Assembly (NCBI RefSeq): GCF_900111375.1
Contig: NZ_FOHB01000004.1
Span: forward strand, 372,001 to 436,000
Origin: Pedococcus cremeus
Lineage (GTDB): Bacteria > Actinomycetota > Actinomycetes > Actinomycetales > Dermatophilaceae
Length of the DNA stretch: 64,000 nucleotides
Direction: 5' to 3'
The position numbers and the translations under genes are program-made. Position 1 is the first letter of the stretch, and the number at the start of each line of letters is the position of its first letter. The notes under the pieces are model-generated. The model was not told where the DNA came from, did no database searches, and saw nothing but the letters and a program-made list of their open reading frames with translations. Of the stretch, positions 55,452-64,000 are shown piece after piece.

Positions 55452-55616
55452 CCCTGCATTCCCTTCGGTGTGAGGCACTGGCGTGCCTTCTGGTGCTGTG
55501 CAATGCGATCAACGTAGGGGGGTCCGTCGCCCCCCTCAATGGGGAGCACTCCCCTCCCGACTCCCCTCCCGACTCCCCGCAAGGCTCCCCTGTCGGTCAG
55601 CCCCCGCTGGTCGCGG

Positions 55617-58600
55617 TCACGCCGGTGCCGTCGGTTGGACGGCACGGCTCTCCGCCGGTCGCAGACCCACCTCCTCGTGCGAGAGAGGCATGGCGACCTG
55701 CATGAGCTCGGGCTCTCCCCGCCGCACGACGTAGCCACGACCCTCGAGGAGCTGGTCGCGGCTGACCCCGCGATAGTCGGAGGAGAAGGCGGTGGACTCG
55801 TCACCGGTGGGCTGCAGCGCCACACCGGACCGGGAGGCCTTGAAGGCACCGGCGAGTCCGTAGTTGGAGTTGAAGAAGCTGGCGTCCGCCTCACCGATGA
55901 CCGCCTGCTCGGCGTTGACGAACTCCTTGACCAGCTCGGCGATCTCGTCCTCGGCGGTGGTGTTCTCGAAGTCCTGCACGCGCTCGACGACGAGCAGCAT
56001 GGTGGCCCCACCGGAGCCGGCCTCGGTGACACCCTGGAGCAGACGGCGCGCCAGGTCGCGGGCGGCATCGGCCCCGACGGCAGCCTCCGACCACAGTCCA
56101 TCGGCCCGCGTCAGCGCGGACCTGCGCGGGCTGAACAGGTAGGTCGACAGGCCGGGAACGGCCCGGAGGGCAGCCTGCGCCATCGTGAGGACCGCCCAGG
56201 TGCGGCCACTTCCGGACGGGCCGATGACGATCTGCGAGCCGCGCAGCGCGTAGCCGACCGGCTTGAGGGAGGTCGACAGCAGGCCGAACGCGGGGTTGCC
56301 GGCCTCGTCGCGGGCCGGGAGGTTCGCCAGCGGCACCAGCTCGGGCAGCGACTCGATCGGCGGAGCCTGGGGCACACCGGCCTTGCGCATGCCCTCGGCG
56401 AAACCGGTGATGGCCCGGGCCTGCACGGTGCTGTCGGCCGAGCCGCCGAGCACCGCGAGCTGCACCTCGCGGTCGTGCACGATGGCGCGCCCGGGCGGGG
56501 ACGCGAGGGAGAGGACGTCCTCCGGCACGTCGAGGGAGAGGTAGTCGTCGGTGGTGGCCATGCGCAGCACCACCCGGCTCTGGATGGCCGACGACAGCCC
56601 GCCCCAGATGGCCTGGCGCTGGTCGGCCGTGACGACGAAGTGCACCCCGACCGGCCGGCCCTCGCCGGCCAGCGAGGTGAACAGGTCGAGCCAGCGCTGC
56701 CCGCCGTGGTTGTCGTAGGCCGCCTGGAAGGCCGGGAGCGCGTCGACCAGCACGATGATGCGGGGCTCGTCGGGGCGCTCGGCCAACCGCCGGTAGTCGG
56801 TGATGGTGGCCGCGCTGACCTGCGAGTAGCGCACGGCTCGCTCGTCGATCGTCTCGCGCAGCATGGTGAGCAGCCGCACCATCCGCTCGTGGTCGCCGCC
56901 GTAGACGACCGCGCCGACGTGGGGCAGTGACTCGAGCATGGCGAGCCCGCGGTTGCCGAAGTCGAGCGCGTAGACCTGGCAGGGCCCCCCGCGCACGGTG
57001 AAGCCGGCCGCGACCGCGATCGTGCGCAGCACCGCGCTCTTGCCGGAACCCGAGGCGCCGTAGACGGCGAGGTTGCCCTCGATGTCGGGCCGGAAGCTGA
57101 TCGGTGGCTGGCTCTGGCTGTCGGGGTCGTCGCTGATGCCGATGACCAGGTCGTCGTCGCGCCGGCGGGTGGGGAGCTCGGCCAGCTCGTAGACCGGCTT
57201 GAGCTCGGGCAGCCAGGGCTTGCGGGGCAACGGGATCTCGGCGATGGTGCGGGCGCCCTCGACCTGCGTGACGACCCGCTGGATGTCGGTGGGGCCGAGG
57301 TCGGGCTGCACCTGCTGGTGCGCGTCCTCGGCGACCGGCACCTCCCACGGGGTGCCGGCACCGAACTCGAGCGTCGCGACGTCGAGCTCGGGCGCGGGGG
57401 CCTCCCCCGTCGTCCACCCGCCGGCATAGGCGGTCTGGAACGGCGTGAGGCGCCCCGGGCCGGACTTGGACACGGCCCGCCCCGGCAGCGCCGGGTCGAA
57501 GTAGGCCGCCACGGGCGTGCCCAGCACGTCCTCGCTGTCGGCCTCGTCGGCCATCCGCAGCGCCATGCGCAGGTTGGTGTTGGCGCGCAGGTTGTCCTTG
57601 ATGACACCGGCGGGGCGCTGGGTCGCGAGGATCAGGTGCAGGCCGAGGGAGCGACCGCGCTGCGCGACGTTGACGACGCCGTCGACGAACTCGGGCACCT
57701 CCTGCACGAGGGCGGCGAACTCGTCGACGACGATGACGAGGCTGGGCGGCGCGTCGACCTCGCCGCGGCGCTCGAGCTCGGCGAGGTCCTTGGCCTTGTG
57801 CTGGGCGAGGATGTGCTCGCGGTGGCGCAGCTCGGCCGACAGCGACGAGAGCGCGCGCCGCACGAGGTGGGGCGAGAGGTCGGTGACCAGGCCGACGGTG
57901 TGCGGCAGGTTCACGCAGTCGCGGAACGCGGAGCCGCCCTTGTAGTCGACAAGCAGGAAGGTCAGCCGCTGCGGCGAGTGGGCGACCGCCATGCCGAGGA
58001 TCCAGGCCTGGAGCAGCTCGGACTTGCCGGCACCGGTGGTACCCCCGACGAGCGCGTGCGGGCCGTCGGAGCGCAGGTCGATCGAGAAGGCGCCCTGCGC
58101 GCTCTGCCCCACCAGCGCCCGCAGGTTGCCGGGCTTGGGTCGCGCCACCGGGGGCGCGGCATACGGACCGGTGAGGATCGACCGGCTCTCCCCCCACCGC
58201 TCGACCACGGCGTGCGGCTGCTCGGCGATCTCGGACCCGACGAGGGTGACGAAGGAGACCCGGCCCGGCAGGTCGCTGTCGTCCTCGACCGGCACGCCGG
58301 AGTCGAGCAGCGGCGTGAGGCGGCGGGCGAGCCGGCTGACGGCGGTGGCGTCGGCGCTGTCGGCCGCGACGGGCAGGCGCAGCACGGCCTCGCCGACGTA
58401 GCCGACCACGGCGTCGCTGGCGTCGGGGCCCTGCTCGAGGAAGGTGCGGCACGCAGCCGGCAGGGCGGCGGTGGCCGGCGCCACCCAGACGACGACCACG
58501 CCACTGGCCCAACCACGCTCGGCGAGCTGCACGACGCGGCTGCGCTCGACGGGAGCGTCGTCCTCGACGACGAGGAGCACCACGGGGCGGTCAGCGGGCA

Positions 58601-60131
58601 CCCGGGGTGGCTCGAAGTCGCCCTGGCTCGGGCCGCTAGGGGCCGTGACGGGCGCCGGCAGGTCGTCGGACGGGCGCAGCAGCTCCTCGAGCTCGGTGAC
58701 GACGGCGACGCAGCCGGGACCGTTGCGGGCGAGGTGGCGCGACTCGAGCGGGCTGTGCGGGGAGTCGGTGTGCGGCAGCCACTTCAGCCAGTCCCAGTCG
58801 CGGGCGGTGCTCGGCGACGCGAGCGCGGCGACGACGAGGTCGGCCGGCGAGTGCAGCGTCACGGCCTGGGTGACCAGGGCCCGGGCGGCGTCGAGGGCGC
58901 GCTGGCGCGGGCCGGAGATGCCGATGGCCCCGGAGCGGAGCGGCTCGGCCACCACGGGCACGTCGTGCACGGTGCCGGTGCCCTCGGCCAGGTGCGAGAC
59001 CTCGAGCCAGGCGTCGGCCTTGGCACGGCCGAGCTCAGGGACCTTCAGGCTGTTGCGCGAGGGCAGCGACCCGGTGCCGAGCCGGAACTCGCAGAAACCG
59101 GGGTCGCCGACCCGCCGGGACCACAGCAGCGCCGACGCGTCCTTGGCGGCGCCGAGTCCCTCTGCGGCAGTGGGGTGCTCGGCCTGGCGCCCGATGACCT
59201 CGCGCTCCTGCTCGGCCTTGAGCTCGTCGATGATGAGCCCGGCGTCCTCGCGGAACTCGGCCAGCTGCTCCTCGTAGTCCTTGCGCGCGTGCCGCTTCGA
59301 CTCGAAGTAGTGGGCGAACAGCATCGCCGGGGTGAGCAGGATGAAGAGCAGGAACGTCGGGTTGTGCAGCGCCATCGCCAGCACGACACCCATGACCAGC
59401 GGCGCCGTCGCGGCGATCCACGGCGGGCGCTCCTTGCCGGGTCGCGTCGGCAGCTCGGGCAGCCCGAACTCACGGCCGACGTAGAGCGGCGCGATGCGGG
59501 GCGAGCGCGAGAACGGCACCGACGTGCCGCGCGCCGACGACAGCCCGGTGACCGTGCCGGTGAGGCTGATCTCGATCTCGGTGTCGCCCAGGCGGAACCG
59601 GTCACCCGAGCGCAGCACGGCACGGTCGACGGCCTGTCCCTCGAGGAGGATCCCGTTGGAGGAGCCGAGGTCGACGACCTCGGCCACGTCCGTGACGAGC
59701 AGCTTGGCGTGGCGGCGCGAGACCTGCGGGTCGGTCAGCTGCAGCTCGCTGCCGCGACCACGACCGACGTATGCCGTGCCCGGGCTCAGCGGCACCTGGC
59801 GCCCCGCGTCGGGCCCGGAGACCACGGCGGCGTGCGCGACGGCCCGCCCGCGGTCGGCATACGCGTCACCGCGCTGGGTGACGGCGACGTGCACCCCGGA
59901 GCGCAGGCCGCTCTCGGCGATGGTGGCCCGCGGGTCGACGGCCCGGAAGTCCTCGTCGACGAGCGAGAGGGTGAGCTGCCCCTGCACGGTGGGCAGCGGC
60001 GCCCTGCCACGCGAAGGGTCGGCGGCCACGAGGTACTCGGCCAGCTGCCCCACCGTGGTGGTGGCGTCGACCGTGGCCACGAGGTCGGTGTCGACCTCGC
60101 CGGCGGAACGGAGCGTGAACTTCAGCTTCAC
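55617..60131 (-). CDS. T7SS ATPase: Ubl-FHA-TM-triple FtsK domain (EssC/EccC-like)
   Basis: A 1504-residue motor. Residues 1-85 look like a ubiquitin-like (YukD-type) domain, and 100-190 are an FHA domain (Gly-Arg near 123, Ser-Arg-Arg-His near 138-141, Ser-Ser-Asn-Gly). Two membrane helices (238-277) follow, and then three FtsK/SpoIIIE ATPase domains. Walker A motifs: GTTGAGKS near 695, GASGSGKS near 1024, and GPSGSGRT near 1304, where Lys is Arg, so the third is probably inactive. Walker B: VVDEFAAL follows in domain 1. The FHA arrangement is like EssC of Firmicutes. GTG start overlapping the next gene's stop. Other core parts are not in the window. Confidence 0.95.
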   Translation of the reverse strand: MKLKFTLRSAGEVDTDLVATVDATTTVGQLAEYLVAADPSRGRAPLPTVQGQLTLSLVDEDFRAVDPRATIAESGLRSGVHVAVTQRGDAYADRGRAVAHAAVVSGPDAGRQVPLSPGTAYVGRGRGSELQLTDPQVSRRHAKLLVTDVAEVVDLGSSNGILLEGQAVDRAVLRSGDRFRLGDTEIEISLTGTVTGLSSARGTSVPFSRSPRIAPLYVGREFGLPELPTRPGKERPPWIAATAPLVMGVVLAMALHNPTFLLFILLTPAMLFAHYFESKRHARKDYEEQLAEFREDAGLIIDELKAEQEREVIGRQAEHPTAAEGLGAAKDASALLWSRRVGDPGFCEFRLGTGSLPSRNSLKVPELGRAKADAWLEVSHLAEGTGTVHDVPVVAEPLRSGAIGISGPRQRALDAARALVTQAVTLHSPADLVVAALASPSTARDWDWLKWLPHTDSPHSPLESRHLARNGPGCVAVVTELEELLRPSDDLPAPVTAPSGPSQGDFEPPRVPADRPVVLLVVEDDAPVERSRVVQLAERGWASGVVVVWVAPATAALPAACRTFLEQGPDASDAVVGYVGEAVLRLPVAADSADATAVSRLARRLTPLLDSGVPVEDDSDLPGRVSFVTLVGSEIAEQPHAVVERWGESRSILTGPYAAPPVARPKPGNLRALVGQSAQGAFSIDLRSDGPHALVGGTTGAGKSELLQAWILGMAVAHSPQRLTFLLVDYKGGSAFRDCVNLPHTVGLVTDLSPHLVRRALSSLSAELRHREHILAQHKAKDLAELERRGEVDAPPSLVIVVDEFAALVQEVPEFVDGVVNVAQRGRSLGLHLILATQRPAGVIKDNLRANTNLRMALRMADEADSEDVLGTPVAAYFDPALPGRAVSKSGPGRLTPFQTAYAGGWTTGEAPAPELDVATLEFGAGTPWEVPVAEDAHQQVQPDLGPTDIQRVVTQVEGARTIAEIPLPRKPWLPELKPVYELAELPTRRRDDDLVIGISDDPDSQSQPPISFRPDIEGNLAVYGASGSGKSAVLRTIAVAAGFTVRGGPCQVYALDFGNRGLAMLESLPHVGAVVYGGDHERMVRLLTMLRETIDERAVRYSQVSAATITDYRRLAERPDEPRIIVLVDALPAFQAAYDNHGGQRWLDLFTSLAGEGRPVGVHFVVTADQRQAIWGGLSSAIQSRVVLRMATTDDYLSLDVPEDVLSLASPPGRAIVHDREVQLAVLGGSADSTVQARAITGFAEGMRKAGVPQAPPIESLPELVPLANLPARDEAGNPAFGLLSTSLKPVGYALRGSQIVIGPSGSGRTWAVLTMAQAALRAVPGLSTYLFSPRRSALTRADGLWSEAAVGADAARDLARRLLQGVTEAGSGGATMLLVVERVQDFENTTAEDEIAELVKEFVNAEQAVIGEADASFFNSNYGLAGAFKASRSGVALQPTGDESTAFSSDYRGVSRDQLLEGRGYVVRRGEPELMQVAMPLSHEEVGLRPAESRAVQPTAPA

Positions 60132-62680
60132 GAGGCGGTGGCCCTTCGGGTCGGCCGCAGGCGGCGGGTCGGGCTGGTGGAGGTCGGGCTGGTGGAGGTG
60201 GGGCCGTTCGGTGTGGGGCCGCCCGGCCTCGAGTCCTTCGGCGAGCGGGTGCTCGCGCCGCGGCTGGCGTGCCCGGGCGCGCGGGCGAACAGCGGTCGCA
60301 CGTCGACGTCGGCGCGCAGCCTCCGCCACACGTCGGCGCCCGAGCGCAGGTCGCGGCGAGCGGAGCCGGTGAGCTGCCAGTAGGCGTGCGCCTCCTCGGC
60401 GCCCGGCTCGTCGGGACCGAACACGTGGGCGTTGGCGGCGGTGGCCAGGGCGTGCGTGTCGGCCCGGCCACCCAGGGCCTCGGCCTGCTCGAGCCGCGTG
60501 GCGCGCCGGGGCACCGCGTGCCCGTAGGACCGGGCCGTCGCCATGAGGTCGGCCCAGGCCCACGCGATCCGGGCGGCTGCCGGGCCGCGCGTCGCATGCC
60601 GACGGCGGCGCCAGGCCTTGAGCCCGCGGATCGCGCCGTAGACGGCCAGGAGCGCGAGCACCGGCAGCAGCACGTAGAGGACCAGCACCCGCAGCCACCA
60701 CGGCCACGACGACGGGTCGAGCAGCTTCTTCGGCGGCTTCTTGAGGTTGGTGGCGTTCTGAGCCTGGTCCGGCCCCTGCAGCACGCTCGGCGGGTTGACC
60801 CCCGCCGGCGGCGGCACGACCGCGCCGACCTTCTTCTCCTCGGTGCGGGTCTGCAGCTGGTTGGGCTTCTTGTTGCGGTCGGGCACGAACTCCTTGGGCA
60901 GCACCGGCACCCACGCACCCTTGGCGTCGCGGACCTCCACCCAGGCGTGCACGTCCTTGCCCTGCACGACGCCGTCGGCGGGCGTGATGGCGCCCATCAC
61001 CACGCGGGCCGGGATGTTGAGCCGGTTGGCGACCAGGGCCAGCGTGGCGGCGTACTGCTCGTCGTTGCCGGCGAGCTGGGTGGTGCCGACGAAGCGGGCG
61101 ATCCGGCCGAGGTTGTGGCCGGGCAGGTAGTTGCGCTCGACGATGTTCTTCGTGCCGCCGTCGGTGTAGGCGCCGTCGGAGCTCATCGTCCGAGCGACGG
61201 CGACGAGCTGGGCCCAGGGGTCGCCGGCGTCACCGGTCCAGGCGTCGACCTTGGAGTCGAGGAACCCGAGGTCGGCCCCCTCGGTCAGCGAGCCGCTGTC
61301 GAGCGCGAGCGACTTCGGCAGGCCCGAAGGGGTCTGCGGCAGCAGGGCGCTCAACGTGTAGCTGTCGCCCGGGCCGACCCGGTCGGGCACGACGGCGGTG
61401 CTGGTGTCGACGTTGAGCCAGAGGCGCGAGGCGAGCTGCTCGGCGCGGCGTCCCTGGAACGAGACCCCGGTGACCGTGCCGGCCGTCGGGAGCCAGACGT
61501 CGCGGTAGCCGTCCTGCGGCACGGTGACCGTGGCGGTCACCGGCTTCCCCTCGCCCGCAGCGGCGACCCGCGAGCCGACCTGCTGGAACGCCGCGCCGGG
61601 CACCTGGCTGCCGTTGTTGGCCCGGTTGGACGCGCCCCACACCGATCCGTCGTAGGCGTCGAGGGTGGCGAAGCGCAGCGGCGTGCCCTCGGGCAGGCCC
61701 TGCACGCGCAGCAGGTCGCGGTTCCACAGCTGGGCGACATTGGGCTCGGTGTAGCGGCGGAAGCCGGCGAGCGGGCTCGGGAACTGCGCGACGTCGAAGG
61801 GCGGGCTCACCGCCGACCGGGCCACGAGGCGCGCGTCGGCCTGTGCCCCGGGCAGGTGCGGTCCCGCGGCGTAACCGGCCACGGCCGCGACCGCGAGCAG
61901 TCCGGTGGCCAGACCGGCGCGGGCACCCCGGCCGGCGCCGTTCTGGAGTGGCGCGCGGGTGCGCGAGGCCCGCAGCACCATCCAGCCGATGGCGAGCAGC
62001 GCGAAGACGACGCCCTGCACCAGCAGGCTCGCCGGCTCCAGCGTGCCGAGGCCGATGACCAGGGCGAGCAGCGCCAACGGCGCCGGCACCACGGCATACG
62101 GGCTGCGCCAGCGGCGGGCCACCGTGTAGGTGACCGCCGCGCCGACGAGCCCGAGGGCCAGCGGCAGCGCGTGCAGCGCACCGATGGCGTCGACCGGCGG
62201 CAGCATCGTGACGAGGCGCTTCCACCCGTGCACGAGGGCGTTGGCCAGGTCGGCGAACGTGCGGCCGGTCGGGATCACACCGGCGACGAGGTCGCCGCGC
62301 ACGGCCAGCGGGCCACCGAAGAGGAAGTATGCCGCCGCGACGCCGAGCAGCGTCACGACCGCCGGGAGGCGGAACGAGGTGACGACGTGGGCGACCAGCA
62401 GGCCGAGCACCAGCCCACCGGCTGCCGCCACCACCCAGGTCCACCCGAAGAAGCTGGTGCGGAACCCGACCAGCGCCACCGCGACCAGCGCCGCGCTGAA
62501 GGCCAGGTCGACCCCGTCACCGCGTCCCGGGCGCAGCCTTGCGGCGCCACGGCCGGCCCGCTCGCGCAGGGTCGGCTGGGCCTGCACCAGTCCCTCGCGC
62601 GGCGGCGCGATCGGGTCGGCGCCGGGGCCTGAGCCAGGGTTGGAGCCTGGGGTGCGGCCGTTGCCGGGAGAGGCGCTCAC
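60128..62680 (-). CDS. TgpA-like membrane protein with degenerate transglutaminase
   Basis: An 850-residue protein. Five or more membrane helices lie in the first 270 residues, then an external domain, one more helix (about 665-685) and a cytoplasmic DUF4129-like tail. The transglutaminase core has Gly-Asn-Asp-Glu-Gln-Tyr-Ala near residue 537, where the family reads Gly-x-Cys-Glu-Gln-Tyr-Ala: the nucleophile Cys is Asp (codon GAC). The His (Asp-Val-His-Ala-Trp) near 577 remains, and the usual Asp after the Trp-x-Pro-Val is Leu. It is probably not catalytic and may act as a structural partner. It overlaps the ATPase and DUF58 genes by four bases. Confidence 0.92.
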   Translation of the reverse strand: MSASPGNGRTPGSNPGSGPGADPIAPPREGLVQAQPTLRERAGRGAARLRPGRGDGVDLAFSAALVAVALVGFRTSFFGWTWVVAAAGGLVLGLLVAHVVTSFRLPAVVTLLGVAAAYFLFGGPLAVRGDLVAGVIPTGRTFADLANALVHGWKRLVTMLPPVDAIGALHALPLALGLVGAAVTYTVARRWRSPYAVVPAPLALLALVIGLGTLEPASLLVQGVVFALLAIGWMVLRASRTRAPLQNGAGRGARAGLATGLLAVAAVAGYAAGPHLPGAQADARLVARSAVSPPFDVAQFPSPLAGFRRYTEPNVAQLWNRDLLRVQGLPEGTPLRFATLDAYDGSVWGASNRANNGSQVPGAAFQQVGSRVAAAGEGKPVTATVTVPQDGYRDVWLPTAGTVTGVSFQGRRAEQLASRLWLNVDTSTAVVPDRVGPGDSYTLSALLPQTPSGLPKSLALDSGSLTEGADLGFLDSKVDAWTGDAGDPWAQLVAVARTMSSDGAYTDGGTKNIVERNYLPGHNLGRIARFVGTTQLAGNDEQYAATLALVANRLNIPARVVMGAITPADGVVQGKDVHAWVEVRDAKGAWVPVLPKEFVPDRNKKPNQLQTRTEEKKVGAVVPPPAGVNPPSVLQGPDQAQNATNLKKPPKKLLDPSSWPWWLRVLVLYVLLPVLALLAVYGAIRGLKAWRRRRHATRGPAAARIAWAWADLMATARSYGHAVPRRATRLEQAEALGGRADTHALATAANAHVFGPDEPGAEEAHAYWQLTGSARRDLRSGADVWRRLRADVDVRPLFARAPGHASRGASTRSPKDSRPGGPTPNGPTSTSPTSTSPTRRLRPTRRATAS

Positions 62681-63957
62681 GCGACCAGCCCCCCGACGAG
62701 GACCGCGCGCAGGTCCTCGAGGTCGCGGATGCTGAGCAGGGTCAGCCCGCCGATCTTCTTGATCCCGACCTCCGCGGTGGCGTCGACGGTCAGCACGACC
62801 TTGTGGACCTCCGTCTCGAACTGGCCCAGGGCGCGCTGCTCCTCGATGAAGGAACGGCGCGACCCGGTGACGAGGAACGCGATCGAGGTGTCGGGCGCCA
62901 GGGCCAGGGCGTCACCGCAGAGGGCACGCAGGTCCTGCTGGTCACTCGGTCCGGGCTCGACCCGGGCGAGGGCGTCGAGCGTGAGCGACGCCGTGGTGCG
63001 CGAGGCGCGCTGGTCGCGGCAGGCGACGGTGATGTCCTGCTCGTCCATGATCGCGCGCACCGCGAGGGAGGCCGCCGCGGAGATGGCGGTCTCGACGTCG
63101 GGCTCGCCACCGGCATACACGTCGGGGTCGGCGTCGACCACGATGCTCAGGTGCGAGCGGCGGGTGTCGAGGAACTGGCGCACCAGCAGCCGGCCGGCCT
63201 TCGCGCTCGAGCGCCAGTGGATGTAGCGGCGGTCGTCTCCGGGCTGGTACTCGCGCAGCGCGTGGAAGGCGAGGTCGGACATCGACAGGTCCTGGGTGGT
63301 CTCGCCCTCGAGGTCGCGCAGCAGGCCCGCGCCGATGCCCTCGATCGAGATGGTGCGGGGGTGGACGAAGAGCTCGGTGACGTCGGTCCAGCGCAGCGTG
63401 CGGCGGACGAGGCCGAGCGGGTCCCCCTGCACCGTCGTCGCCGGGCCGACCGGGATGACGCCGCGGCGGTGGGTGGGCACGACGAAGAGCTCCTCGTGCT
63501 CCTTGCCCGGGGCCAGGGCCGGCAGGGTGAACCGGGCGGCCGAGACGCCGACCGGCAGCTCGACGAGCAGCGGCAGCAGCGGGCGTCGGGAGGCGTTGGT
63601 GACCTCGATGCGACCCGTCGCCGGCTCGCCGACGGTGACCCGGATGGGGTCGACCTCGGTGCGGATGGCGACCTGGGTGCGCCCGATCGCGAGGAGCACC
63701 GAGAGCAGCAGCAGCACCAGGGCGGCCGCCGCGATGATGAGCCACTCGGTCCAGCCGAGCTCGACGCCGACGACCCAGGCGACCACGCCGAGGCTCAGCA
63801 CCGCCCACCCGAGCGGGGACACCCAGCGGAGCACGCCGACCACCGGCCGCCACACCGGGCGGGTGGCGTCGCGCAGCCGCTCCAGGCGGCCACCGAACGC
63901 CGTGCCGGCACGGTCGCCGACCGACTGCACGCCGCGGGGCACGCGGGGGCGCGGCAC
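62677..63957 (-). CDS. DUF58 domain protein, possibly truncated by the window edge
   Basis: A 426-residue protein with two membrane helices (about 45-92), a beta-rich region and the DUF58 signature (Arg-Glu-Tyr-Gln-Pro-Gly-Asp-Asp, then Ile-His-Trp-Arg-Ser-Ser-Ala-Lys) near 235-255, and a VWA-like part after it. Such proteins accompany MoxR ATPases and TgpA. The frame is open through to 64000, so the real start may lie outside; the GTG at 63957 is the first start codon inside. Its stop overlaps the TgpA start (ATGA). Confidence 0.9.
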   Translation of the reverse strand: MPRPRVPRGVQSVGDRAGTAFGGRLERLRDATRPVWRPVVGVLRWVSPLGWAVLSLGVVAWVVGVELGWTEWLIIAAAALVLLLLSVLLAIGRTQVAIRTEVDPIRVTVGEPATGRIEVTNASRRPLLPLLVELPVGVSAARFTLPALAPGKEHEELFVVPTHRRGVIPVGPATTVQGDPLGLVRRTLRWTDVTELFVHPRTISIEGIGAGLLRDLEGETTQDLSMSDLAFHALREYQPGDDRRYIHWRSSAKAGRLLVRQFLDTRRSHLSIVVDADPDVYAGGEPDVETAISAAASLAVRAIMDEQDITVACRDQRASRTTASLTLDALARVEPGPSDQQDLRALCGDALALAPDTSIAFLVTGSRRSFIEEQRALGQFETEVHKVVLTVDATAEVGIKKIGGLTLLSIRDLEDLRAVLVGGLVA

Positions 63958-64000
63958 GCTGATGCTCGGCAGGGCGGGCAGGCGCGGGTTGCGCCGGCCC

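Overview
The window is about 72 % GC (estimated by eye). It has actinobacterial gene content and order, including a PadR-ino1 pair, ponA with a GT87 membrane protein, rpsF-ssb-rpsR-rplI, DUF2277, T7SS WXG100 proteins and a PIG-L deacetylase. A high-GC actinobacterium of the Micrococcales is likely. Intrasporangiaceae is my best guess, but no marker here proves it. In mycobacteria the same backbone (ino1, padR, ponA1, GT87, rpsF, ssb, rpsR, rplI, dnaB) lies close to oriC, so this is probably an origin-proximal region.

Layout. 1-1750: a segment with a divergent membrane protein and cupredoxin lipoprotein, then 23-bp-spaced repeats that may be an insertion-sequence end. 1756-3941: replicative helicase dnaB, a DnaA-box-rich upstream region and a DUF2277 gene. 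4092-10190: fatty-acid desaturase with its ferredoxin reductase, a divergent PucR-type regulator, an AlkD-like protein, a lone B12-binding protein and a PIG-L deacetylase. 10429-14998: MFS sugar transporter, GH3 glycosidase and TetR regulator. 15047-24138: methyltransferase, MATE exporter, gamma-glutamyltransferase, DUF3352 protein, TSUP permease and a large secreted beta-propeller protein. 24348-33025: seven-gene myo-inositol catabolic operon and its divergent GntR regulator. 33145-39066: CebR-type beta-glucoside operon (binding protein, two permeases, GH1 glucosidase, LacI regulator) behind twin LacI-type operators. 39159-40926: rplI, rpsR, ssb and rpsF. 41209-45971: an unusual three-gene cluster of two paralogous proteins of unknown family and a peptidoglycan-binding CHAP-like hydrolase. 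46177-51939: GT87 protein, class A PBP, PadR and ino1. 52133-52834: DsbA/FrnE. 52915-63957: a type VII secretion operon with DUF58, an inactive transglutaminase-like protein, a Ubl-FHA-FtsK ATPase, two WXG100 proteins, a WXG effector with calcium repeats, and a small partner.

How it fits together. The catabolic middle takes up and splits beta-glucosides (two glycosidase loci) and degrades inositol, each locus with its own regulator. Compared with the conserved order, a ~36-kb block sits between rplI and dnaB, and the three-gene cell-wall cluster sits between GT87 and rpsF.

The most striking signal is not a gene. The octamer CGGCATAC (GTATGCCG on the other strand) occurs 42 times, on both strands, in several reading frames and between genes, against about two expected from base composition. 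In two terminators it forms the inverted arms, as DNA uptake sequences do in Neisseria. It is absent from the first 2.6 kb.
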